From: Fimbriimonadaceae bacterium
GTDB taxonomy: Bacteria; Armatimonadota; Fimbriimonadia; Fimbriimonadales; Fimbriimonadaceae
DNA length: 64,000 nucleotides
Direction of reading: 5' to 3'
Assembly (NCBI GenBank): GCA_019638775.1
Contig: JAHBTD010000002.1
Coordinates: forward strand, 930,001 to 994,000
The notes under the pieces were generated by a model. It ran no database searches. It was not told the DNA's origin and saw nothing but the letters and a program-made list of their open reading frames with translations. The position numbers and the translations under genes were made by a program. Shown here piece after piece: positions 51,890 to 58,936 of the stretch; within the stretch, counting starts at the first letter, position 1; each line of letters begins with the position of its first letter.

Positions 51890-52860
51890 TTCGGGGCCAC
51901 CATCTCACGAGTAAGAAACCGCCACATTGCTGGCTTACCGTTCACGGTCCAAGTTAATCTTGATGTGGGTAGCACTTCAACAGTGCCCACACCCTCCTTT
52001 TGGACGATGATTACGGTTCCGGAACTCTGGTCGGCAGCAACGTTCTTGCCCTCCGTAAATTTGATCCAACCGTAGACGAGACTGGCTAAGATAAGAAAAG
52101 AGTAGAACCAGATCTGGATAAGATCGATGATGCCATCGTAACTCAGAACGTTAACGACGATCGACAAGACGAAGATTGCAACGAATATCAGGACTACGGC
52201 GCTAATCGGCGCGAGCAGTTGTCGCTCGTAGAGTTCCAGTTCGGACTTCTCAAAAGTCGTCAATGGTCGTGATTCTTCGGTTGGCAGTTTGCCTCTCCAG
52301 AATCGACTATCGCTGAACTTCTGCGATGCGTAGGGGACGTTGCCCTCTGCGGACGCTGAGACGGCTGCTCGCTCAAGGGTCTGACAACGAACCCCATTCC
52401 AACTCAGGATGTACCCGCTTCTGGGTAGGCGCTGAATCACGGTTGGCTCGGGTTTGGGTTCGTCATCTTCCTCATCATCGTTGTCAACTTCGTCAGGGTT
52501 AACACCGACAGTATTATAGGGGTCGATTGCGTTTGGGACGCCCGAATACACTTCCACGACTCCTTCTAGCAGAGCCTGTCTCGGCAAAATCCAAGCAGCT
52601 CGCCTCTTGGCAAAGTCCATTGGGATGAGAATTGCAAAAACTGCGAAAGGAAGCCCTATCAGCCAATCTAAGCCTTGCCATTGAAAGTGAAACGCAAGGT
52701 AGGTTCCGGAGAAAACAAGGATAGGAGAAAGTAGCGCGAGTAGGTACCAGATGATTCGGACGCGCACTGAGGCGGCGGCTTCATGCTTAAGCGACTCTAG
52801 TTCTTCCACGCTTAAAGGCCGCACGCTTTCGAATAAGATGCCTTGACATCTGATAACCAT
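51886..52860 (-). CDS. Membrane protein, first of a paralogous pair
   Basis: 324 residues. Two helices near the N-terminus (IIWYLLALLSPILVFSGTYLAF, LIGLPFAVFAILIPM), a central soluble domain with an acidic stretch (DEVDNDDEEDDEPKPEP), and two more helices (ISAVVLIFVAIFVLSIVV, IWFYSFLILASLVYGWI). It ends with VEVLPTSRLTWTVNGKPAMWRFLT, matching its neighbour. The start codon lies inside a palindrome. No known family. Confidence 0.68.
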   Translation of the reverse strand: MVIRCQGILFESVRPLSVEELESLKHEAAASVRVRIIWYLLALLSPILVFSGTYLAFHFQWQGLDWLIGLPFAVFAILIPMDFAKRRAAWILPRQALLEGVVEVYSGVPNAIDPYNTVGVNPDEVDNDDEEDDEPKPEPTVIQRLPRSGYILSWNGVRCQTLERAAVSASAEGNVPYASQKFSDSRFWRGKLPTEESRPLTTFEKSELELYERQLLAPISAVVLIFVAIFVLSIVVNVLSYDGIIDLIQIWFYSFLILASLVYGWIKFTEGKNVAADQSSGTVIIVQKEGVGTVEVLPTSRLTWTVNGKPAMWRFLTREMVAPK

Positions 52861-52869
52861 CGGTTATCA
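52851..52869. promoter_or_regulatory. Palindrome spanning the start codon of the membrane protein gene
   Basis: TGATAACC (52851-52858) and its complement GGTTATCA (52862-52869) flank ATC, which contains part of the initiation codon on the minus strand. It could be a protein-binding operator or an RNA hairpin hiding the start. Confidence 0.5.
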
Positions 52870-52878
52870 AATATCATA

Positions 52879-55089
52879 TCACGCAGCATTTACTCTTGAG
52901 CCAGAAACTGTGACTCGATTTCGTCCTGCGTCTTTGCTTGCGTATAGAGCTTGATCGGCGAGTTCGATGAGTTGCTCGGGCCTTTGCGTGGTTTCGTCAA
53001 CCTTCGCCACGCCGAAACTTGCCGTGATCTGGCGGTATTCGCATGGATAGTTTTCGATGGCTCGCCGAATCTTCTCGGCAACGGCTACTGCGCCGGTCGT
53101 GTCGATTCCGGGGAGGATCACTGCGAACTCTTCGCCGCCATAGCGAGCCGCGTAGCCTTTATCACCCGTTCTTGTGTGGACGATCTCGGCAACAATCTTG
53201 AGCACCGCATCGCCAGCTTGGTGCCCAAAGGTGTCGTTGAACGACTTGAAGTGGTCGATGTCGAGAAGCACCATCGCGAGTTCGCCACCGCCTTTTGCAG
53301 CTACAAACTCATCGTCCAGCATCTCGCGAAGCGTCCGGTGGTTTAGCAACCCGGTAAGGCCGTCGATAGTAGCGAGTGATTCGAGGCGCTGGTTCGCTTC
53401 TTGTAAGTCGATGGCTTGCATTTCTAGCTTCAACAGCATGTCGTTCACGCTTGCCGCTTGCATACTCAGCTGAAGCTCAAGCTCTCTGCGCTGCGAGATG
53501 TCTCGTACGATACATGTAAAAAAGACCTCGTCATTGGCATAGCCACGGCTTAGCGATAGCTCCACTGGAACCTCTGTTCCGTCCGGGCGGAATGCGATGG
53601 TCTCTTCTAGCGTATCGCTGCCTTCTGAGACTGTACTTGGCTCGGCGAATTTGACGAGAAGGTCTTCGAAGGATATGTGGATCAGCGTTGAAACATGCTC
53701 GCCGACGACAGCATCCTGCGGCTGCTTAAAGAGCGTCTCGGCGGCCTGATTGCAGGATAGGACAAGCCCCTCACCGTCCAGCGTGAGAATGGAGTCGCCA
53801 GCAGCCTGAATCACACACCGAAGTCTCTCTTCTGCGAGTCGTATGCGCTCTTCACCAAGTTTTCGTTGGGTTATGTCGAAGCTGGCGCAGAGCGCACCAA
53901 TGATCTCACCGTTCGCACCGTGTAGCGGAAAGGCGTTGCTGAAAATCCACTTCTCCTCACCAGAGGGGGTGACAAAGTGTCGCTCGGAACCGTTGCAAGC
54001 CGTGCCTTGGAAAGCGCTCTGAATCTCGCACTGCTGGGTCTGGCCCTCCTTTGGCTTGAAGCATGGGAGAGCATCGCAGAGCTTTCTAAGAAACACAGCA
54101 TGCCCAGGCAAGCCGAAGTACTCTTCGGCGGCGCCGTTCCATTCGTGAATCAAGCCTTCGCAGTTCACGGTAAAGCACGCAACCGGCAGACCTTGAAAGA
54201 GCTCTTGAAACCTTCTCCCGGCGTGTTCGGCAATGCGCAGGTTTGCAACGGCCTTTTCAGCCTCGTCGATCGCGCGACTTTCGCTCTCGATCAACTTTGC
54301 TGTTTGCTCTTCTTGAGCTTCTTGAAGAAGAGTTATCTCCGTGTTTTGGTCGCTCAGATGCTCGGATTTGGCTTCAAGCTCATCGAAGGCCTCCTGCATC
54401 TCTCGGGCCATCGGTCTGAAGATGAACCGCCCGATAGCAAAAAGAGTCGCAAGGATGATTGCTGAGGCTATCCATATGATCTCTTGGAGTCTACGGTCGG
54501 GGAAACTGTTGCCTATACGCTCCAGACTCGCTAACGATTCCATTTGCTCGCGATAGACGGATTCGGCTTGGAGCAGCGTGCTCAACTCCTTGTCCACCGC
54601 GGCATTGCCGCCATTTTCCAGCGCGTTCAGAATATTCTCGGATGCGGTGACGATGCTGCCAAATGCAGCTTCCGACTGGCCAAGTTGATCGGCTCCCTCA
54701 GGCGACATGGAGAAGAGCGCTGACTTAGAATCGCGATTGAGGAGTTGATTTCGGTCCGATCTCCATTCGTCGAGGCTTTTCGACAACTCCTCCAAAGACT
54801 TGCGTTGGAGTTGCTCTGCATCGGCGTAGTGCTGCGTGAAGTAGGGATTGGCGCTATCGACGCTGAGAATCGCCGACTTGGCAATCTGCTGCACCAGGGC
54901 AGACTGACGCCTCACGAGGCTCAGTTTGTCTTCGGCGGCTTGCTCGGAGCCAAGTGCCGAGTGGATAGCAATATTTGTCAGCAGAATGGCCGTAACGATA
55001 ATCGCCTGAACGAGCGCTAGTTTCGGCAAGAGTCTGCGGACGGGTGACGTCTTCAAATTCAAAAAGTCTTCCTCGATGCCCAATCTCAA
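52879..55089 (-). CDS. Diguanylate cyclase with sensor and two PAS domains
   Basis: 736 residues. Two helices (LVQAIIVTAILLTNIAIHSAL and IIWIASAIILATLFAIGRF) frame an extracytoplasmic sensor region of about 180 residues. A coiled coil and two PAS domains follow (about 290-560), then a GGDEF domain with LATIDGLTGLLNHRTL, LLDIDHFKSFNDTFGHQAGD and the active-site GGEEF. It should make cyclic-di-GMP on sensing an external cue. The RxxD inhibitory site is not at its usual position, so product feedback may be absent. The TTG start at 55089 is uncertain. Confidence 0.9.
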   Translation of the reverse strand: MRLGIEEDFLNLKTSPVRRLLPKLALVQAIIVTAILLTNIAIHSALGSEQAAEDKLSLVRRQSALVQQIAKSAILSVDSANPYFTQHYADAEQLQRKSLEELSKSLDEWRSDRNQLLNRDSKSALFSMSPEGADQLGQSEAAFGSIVTASENILNALENGGNAAVDKELSTLLQAESVYREQMESLASLERIGNSFPDRRLQEIIWIASAIILATLFAIGRFIFRPMAREMQEAFDELEAKSEHLSDQNTEITLLQEAQEEQTAKLIESESRAIDEAEKAVANLRIAEHAGRRFQELFQGLPVACFTVNCEGLIHEWNGAAEEYFGLPGHAVFLRKLCDALPCFKPKEGQTQQCEIQSAFQGTACNGSERHFVTPSGEEKWIFSNAFPLHGANGEIIGALCASFDITQRKLGEERIRLAEERLRCVIQAAGDSILTLDGEGLVLSCNQAAETLFKQPQDAVVGEHVSTLIHISFEDLLVKFAEPSTVSEGSDTLEETIAFRPDGTEVPVELSLSRGYANDEVFFTCIVRDISQRRELELQLSMQAASVNDMLLKLEMQAIDLQEANQRLESLATIDGLTGLLNHRTLREMLDDEFVAAKGGGELAMVLLDIDHFKSFNDTFGHQAGDAVLKIVAEIVHTRTGDKGYAARYGGEEFAVILPGIDTTGAVAVAEKIRRAIENYPCEYRQITASFGVAKVDETTQRPEQLIELADQALYASKDAGRNRVTVSGSRVNAA

Positions 55090-55098
55090 TCGAGTTAT

Positions 55099-55233
55099 CT
55101 AAGATTCATTATCGGGTTCTGGCTTAAATGCTTGCCCGTTAGCTTCCCAAAGTTCATGCGCTTTTCTTGATAGTTTCTTTGGGGTTAGCCTCAATTCAAG
55201 CCATTCGGTGGACTTCAAACCCTGATAAGACAA
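55099..55233 (-). CDS. Possible 44-residue ORF
   Basis: A short frame with natural-looking composition (STEWLELRLTPKKLSRKAHEL, ending FKPEPDNES) in the spacer before the cyclase gene. No clear ribosome-binding site (TTG start). It may be a real small gene or chance. Confidence 0.25.
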   Translation of the reverse strand: MSYQGLKSTEWLELRLTPKKLSRKAHELWEANGQAFKPEPDNES

Positions 55234-55246
55234 AGAACGAAAGAGG

Positions 55247-55282
55247 ACAAAAAAGAGCTGCTTTCTGATAAAGCAGCTCTTT
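55247..55282 (-). terminator. Terminator of the anti-sigma-like gene
   Basis: AAAGAGCTGCTTT / AAAGCAGCTCTTT (55252-55264 and 55270-55282), followed on the minus strand by a T-run. It lies 22 nt past the stop codon at 55304. Confidence 0.9.
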
Positions 55283-55303
55283 GATTGATGGTCTGAGGCG
55301 AAG

Positions 55304-56236
55304 CTATTTTGCGCTTGCCTTTTCCTTCGGCTTGTCTTCATCGTCGCCGAACGAGAAATGGAAGGTTCCGCCGCCGCTGTTACCCTTTGAATCGCCGAAG
55401 TCGTGACCTTGCATGAGCTTGCTAAAGTCGACCTCTTCGTATTTGGCATCCTTCGGGAATGTTGGCTTGAGATTGAAGCGTCCGTTGTACTCCAAGGTGA
55501 TCTCGTTGATGACCTTGGCTCCGTTCGAGAGTTCCTCCGAGATGATTCGGAACGGCTTGTTGGTTGCCTCATCGACGGTGATGGAGCCCTGCAGACCGTT
55601 CTTTGGATTTCGCATGAAGACGTCGAAGACCTGTCGCCCGTTCTCTGTTCTTGAAGGTCCGATCTTGATGTTCTCCTTGCCGTAGTCCTTCTCCATCTCT
55701 GCGATCACATCTTTGAGGCTGATCGCTCCGAGTCCCTCGACAACTCCAGTCTTCACGGCCTCTTTGATCGTGGACTCGATGCCCATCATCTTCAGGTGTG
55801 TGACGGTGTTCTCTTTGGGATCGTAGACCTGCATCGACTTACCGTCCATATAGACGATCTCACCCTGCTCGGCTTCGATGAGGATGCCTTCGTCGGACAC
55901 GGTGATGACGGCTTCGGTCTTGCGCTGTCCTCCCTCAGTGGTGACCACAGACATCTTGAAGGATGTGATCTGCTCGATGGCTTCACGAACGGCAAGCCAC
56001 GTTTTTCCCATCGCGGGTTTGGGACTCATAAAGTAAGCGCCAAGTGCGACAGTGGCGATACCAGCCGTCATGACGGCAACCCAGGCTGGGCGGCGTACAG
56101 GACGGGGTTTCGACTTGGCAGCGACCGCTCTGTCGATCAGTTTTGATTTGAACTCATTAGGCGTTTGCATTGAAATTGGAAGTTCCTCCATTAAGCGTTG
56201 GATCCGTTCCTCTTCGTTTCGATCGTTCGGTATCAT
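55304..56236 (-). CDS. Membrane anti-sigma factor with LolA-like sensor domain
   Basis: 310 residues. A short cytosolic N-terminal part (about 1-48) is followed by one membrane helix (WVAVMTAGIATVALGAYFM, about 51-70). The external domain (about 75-290) has TSFKMSVVTTEGGQRKTEAVITVSDEGILIEAEQGEIVYMDGKSMQVYD, in the style of the outer-membrane lipoprotein-sorting/LolA-like fold. A Gly/Asp-rich tail ends it. It overlaps the ECF sigma gene by ATGA. The layout suits an anti-sigma factor whose external domain senses envelope state. Confidence 0.75.
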   Translation of the reverse strand: MIPNDRNEEERIQRLMEELPISMQTPNEFKSKLIDRAVAAKSKPRPVRRPAWVAVMTAGIATVALGAYFMSPKPAMGKTWLAVREAIEQITSFKMSVVTTEGGQRKTEAVITVSDEGILIEAEQGEIVYMDGKSMQVYDPKENTVTHLKMMGIESTIKEAVKTGVVEGLGAISLKDVIAEMEKDYGKENIKIGPSRTENGRQVFDVFMRNPKNGLQGSITVDEATNKPFRIISEELSNGAKVINEITLEYNGRFNLKPTFPKDAKYEEVDFSKLMQGHDFGDSKGNSGGGTFHFSFGDDEDKPKEKASAK

Positions 56237-56802
56237 GCGTCCCTCCTATCTAGCCAGGGGAGTTCCAGCAAGCCTTTCTCCCTTAACGATTGGCGCGCGC
56301 GCTGCAATAAGCTGTTCGCCGCACCGACGGATTTTCGTATCACGCGAGCCACCTCTTCTGTCCCAAGCCCGTTCACGTACTTCAGAATCAACACTTCCCG
56401 ATAGATTTCGGGCAGGTCGTCCATCAGGGCGTAAACTTGCTGCTTGTTTGCATCGACTTCGGGTGCGGCTTGATCCGCAGCCATATCGAGCGGCAATTCA
56501 GGTTTGCGATACGACCGCCGTATGACGTCGATCACCTTTCTTCTTGCCACAACCAGCAGCCAGAGCCTTGGCGAATCGGCTTTGCGCAAACGATCCAGGT
56601 CTTTAAAGGCGGCCCCGAAGACCTCCATGACAACGTCTTCAACATCCTCTCGCCGACGCAACTTGGACGCGACATATCGCCAGACATCGTCGGCAAAATA
56701 TCGGACAAGATCATCGGGCGGCATAGTCGAGTATTGCTCTCGGGTATGCCTTTCCACGGTCGGTGTAGGACTGAGTTCGATAACCGAAGGTTCGGCGCTC
56801 AT
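56233..56802 (-). CDS. ECF-type RNA polymerase sigma factor
   Basis: 189 residues. Region 2 (DDVWRYVASKLRRREDVEDVVMEVFGAAFKDLDRLRKADSPRLWLLVVARRKVIDVIRR) and region 4 (MDDLPEIYREVLILKYVNGLGTEEVARVIRKSVGAANSLLQRARQSL) make a group 4 sigma factor. The ATG at 56802 has GGGAGAAGAAGAG upstream and is preferred to one six codons earlier. It is co-transcribed and overlaps with the anti-sigma-like gene. It would direct an envelope-stress-like regulon. Confidence 0.92.
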   Translation of the reverse strand: MSAEPSVIELSPTPTVERHTREQYSTMPPDDLVRYFADDVWRYVASKLRRREDVEDVVMEVFGAAFKDLDRLRKADSPRLWLLVVARRKVIDVIRRSYRKPELPLDMAADQAAPEVDANKQQVYALMDDLPEIYREVLILKYVNGLGTEEVARVIRKSVGAANSLLQRARQSLREKGLLELPWLDRRDA

Positions 56803-56871
56803 CTCTTCTTCTCCCTGCATCGCATGTTGAAAAAGTCGAGAAGTCCTATCAAAATCTATCGGGGCCTAGTG

Positions 56872-56946
56872 GATTGGAGATGGCGGATTGTAGATTGTAG
56901 ATTGGAGATTGGAGATTGGAGATTGGAGATTGGAGATTGCTGATCG
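56872..56946. repeat. Heptanucleotide array (GATTGGA)
   Basis: Nine or ten 7-nt units: GATTGTA twice, then GATTGGA six times perfectly, then degenerate. It lies between the sigma gene and hslV. Confidence 0.95.
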
Positions 56947-57009
56947 CTTCGATACCTATCCAACGCATGCGTTCTTAGCTTAGAGCCGTTGTGCGTCGCA
57001 CCTACCAAG

Positions 57010-57021
57010 TACACTCTGGGC
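57010..57021 (+). promoter_or_regulatory. Candidate leaderless -10 box for hslV
   Basis: TACACT at 57010-57015 followed by 6 nt and the ATG. No Shine-Dalgarno sequence; a TTGTGC 15 nt upstream is a weak -35. Confidence 0.4.
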
Positions 57022-57552
57022 ATGATCCGATCCACCACCGTTATCGGTGTGCGCCGTGACGGAAAAACCGCCATCGCTGCCGACGGCCAAGTCACTCTGG
57101 GCGAAGCGACCGTCTTGAAGCACACCGCCAAAAAGGTGCGTAGACTGGGCAACGGCAAGGTAGTGTGCGGGTTCGCCGGGTCGGTCGCCGATGCGCAGTC
57201 CCTGCAGGAGAAGTTCGAAGCCAAGCTGGAGCAGTACGCCGGGAACCTGAAACGAGCGGCTGTAGAGTTTGCGAAAGACTGGCGCACCGACAAGATTCTC
57301 CGCCAGCTGAACGCGCTGATGATTGTGGCCGACCAGGAGACGATGCTTCTGGTGAGCGGTGACGGAAACGTAATCGAACCGGACGACGGGGTTGCCGGGA
57401 TCGGTTCGGGCGGGCCGTTTGCGCTTGCAGCGGGCCGAGCGCTGATTGAGAACACAAAGCTGTCGGCAAGGGAGATCGCTGAGAAGTCCCTACTCATCGC
57501 AGCGGAGATTTGCGTGTTTACGAATGATAAGCTGGTGGTGGAAGAGGTCTAG
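57022..57552 (+). CDS. hslV: ATP-dependent protease subunit HslV (ClpQ)
   Basis: A 176-residue proteasome-like peptidase that assembles with HslU ATPase. The N-terminus [38 protein letters not shown] is the family's hallmark, with a Thr at residue 5 or 6 becoming the catalytic N-terminal residue after processing. GGDGQ/GGDG-type ADGQV and a C-terminal [12 protein letters not shown] match. The ATPase gene hslU is not adjacent, unlike most bacteria. The ATG at 57022 starts the conserved sequence. Confidence 0.93.
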   Translation: MIRSTTVIGVRRDGKTAIAADGQVTLGEATVLKHTAKKVRRLGNGKVVCGFAGSVADAQSLQEKFEAKLEQYAGNLKRAAVEFAKDWRTDKILRQLNALMIVADQETMLLVSGDGNVIEPDDGVAGIGSGGPFALAAGRALIENTKLSAREIAEKSLLIAAEICVFTNDKLVVEEV

Positions 57553-57722
57553 GGGATTTTGGATTTGCGATTCTGGATTTTGGATTGGAACCGAAATCCA
57601 AGAGGAGCATTGTGAGGAAGCACAGCCAAGAGGAAGTCTAGGGGATTTTGGATTTTAGATTTTGGATTTTGGATTGGAACCGAAATCCAGAGTAAGAGCA
57701 TTCTGTAGGAACACGACCAGAT
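57546..57722. repeat. Tandem duplication of about 90 nt downstream of hslV, with heptamer cores
   Basis: Copy 1 (57546-57633) starts within the last codons of hslV. Both copies carry GTCTAGGGGATTTTGGATTT, 7-nt units GGATTTT/GGATTTG, GGATTGGAACCGAAATCCA and GAGCATT. Copy 2 (57635-57722) is the same order with small changes. A third heptamer piece is at 57761-57780. Confidence 0.8.
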
Positions 57723-57850
57723 TGTGCGAGTCTTTCCCGGGCAGGGGATCCACTTACGATTTTGGATTGGGCCAAAATTCAAAAGTAAAGCTCAGACAAT
57801 GAAAGCTACAGATATGCTCTAAACAGGCCCGTAGCATAGAAGCAGTTCCC

Positions 57851-57889
57851 ACAAATCCAAAATCCAAAATCTAAAATCCAAAATCCAAA
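57851..57889 (+). repeat. Heptanucleotide array (ATCCAAA) ending at a start codon
   Basis: Five ATCCAAA-like units that run without a break into the ATG of the P-II gene (57890). No Shine-Dalgarno sequence is present. Confidence 0.93.
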
Positions 57890-58231
57890 ATGAAAAAGAT
57901 CGAAGCTTTTGTACGAGTCAACAAGCTCGAAGCCGTGAAAGATGCCCTTGAGAAGGCGGGGATTTTTGGCATCACTGTCGAGCAGGTGCGCGGGTATGGA
58001 CGGCAGATGGGTCGGACCGATAAGTATCGCGGAAGCACCTACGCGGTGAACCTGCTGCCCAAGGCGAAGATCGTCGTTGTTGTGAAGGCAGAAGATTTGG
58101 ATTTGGCGATTGAGGCCATCATCGAAGCCACTCAGACCGGCGAAATCGGCGATGGAAAGATTTTTGTTTCTGATGTGATGGACGCGATCCGCATCCGCAC
58201 CGGGGAACGCGGCGACGCCGCACTGAGCTAG
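57890..58231 (+). CDS. glnB: Nitrogen regulatory protein P-II
   Basis: A 113-residue P-II signal protein that binds ATP/ADP and 2-oxoglutarate and reports nitrogen status to targets such as GlnA-modifying enzymes or AmtB. MKKIEAFVRVNKLEAVKDALEKAG and the T-loop with Tyr51 (RGSTYAVNLLPK), the usual uridylylation site, are present. It closes with GDGKIFVSDVMDAIRIRTGERGDAAL. No amtB, glnA or glnD is nearby. GlnB versus GlnK cannot be decided. Confidence 0.95.
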   Translation: MKKIEAFVRVNKLEAVKDALEKAGIFGITVEQVRGYGRQMGRTDKYRGSTYAVNLLPKAKIVVVVKAEDLDLAIEAIIEATQTGEIGDGKIFVSDVMDAIRIRTGERGDAALS

Positions 58232-58297
58232 GCTTTGCCTCTGTAGCACCAGGTTCAAAACCAACTCACCCTCCCTGTTCACGCTGCGCTTTGAAGT

Positions 58298-58345
58298 TCC
58301 CTCCCTCGAAGGGAGGGACTGTGAGCGGAGCGAACCGAGGGCGGG
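58298..58345. repeat. Dispersed CCCTCCCTC hairpin repeat beside the RAYT-like gene
   Basis: CCCTCCCTCGAAGGGAGGG hairpin followed by GTGAGCGGAGCGAACC and GGGCGGGTGAG, the same organisation as at 14095-14155. Confidence 0.75.
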
Positions 58346-58468
58346 TGAGACGGTTTCGCGCAAATGTCCCGCTGGAAACTATGTAGCCTGCTCGACCTGC
58401 CGCATCAGGCCGCATAATTGGGTACAGAGAACGGCCTCCAGACAGGGTCTGGCGGCAAATCCAAAGAG

Positions 58469-58936
58469 ATGCCCTGGAAGAACTTCAAAATCTGGCGCGG
58501 AAAACTTCCCCACTGGCGGGCCGACGATGTGCGCTATTACGTCACCTTCCGGCACAGCCGCCCGCTCGACGACCTTGAGCGCACCGTTCTGCTGCGCCAG
58601 CTTCTGCGCCCCGAAGGCCGCAAGCTGGAGAGCCTCATCGTCTGCGTCCTGCCCGAAGCCACCGAGATGATCTTCAACGTTCTGGCGGACACGAAAGGAC
58701 AGACCTATGAGCTTTCCAAGGTGATCGAAGACGCGAAGACCCGCGCTGGAAAGCAGATCATCAAGAAGACGGGTGAGCGCTTCCCGCCCTTCTATTCCGA
58801 GAGCTTCGACCGCATCATTCGGGATGATGTAGAGCTTGAGGAGAAGTGGCAGGCGATCTTCGATTCGCCGGTGAATAGCGAGCTTGCCGAAGATCCTGAT
58901 GAGTATGAGGGGCTTTGGGTCAGCGGGGCTCCATAG
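58469..58936 (+). CDS. Degenerate REP-associated tyrosine transposase (RAYT)-like protein
   Basis: About 155 residues. IWRGKLPHWRADDVRYYVTFRHSRPLDD and RFPPFYSESFDRIIRDDVELEEKWQAIFDSPVNSELAEDPDEYEGLW are the outer conserved blocks of Y1/RAYT transposases. The catalytic His-hydrophobe-His is lost: MPNHVHLL is replaced by LPEATEMI (Ala64, Glu66), and the helix Tyr of KSYT appears to be Arg92. It is therefore unlikely to cut DNA as RAYTs do. It may bind DNA or be a domesticated relic. A dispersed hairpin repeat is 120 nt upstream. ATG at 58469 or TTG at 58418. The stop overlaps the convergent YfhO-like gene by 17 nt. Confidence 0.75.
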   Translation: MPWKNFKIWRGKLPHWRADDVRYYVTFRHSRPLDDLERTVLLRQLLRPEGRKLESLIVCVLPEATEMIFNVLADTKGQTYELSKVIEDAKTRAGKQIIKKTGERFPPFYSESFDRIIRDDVELEEKWQAIFDSPVNSELAEDPDEYEGLWVSGAP

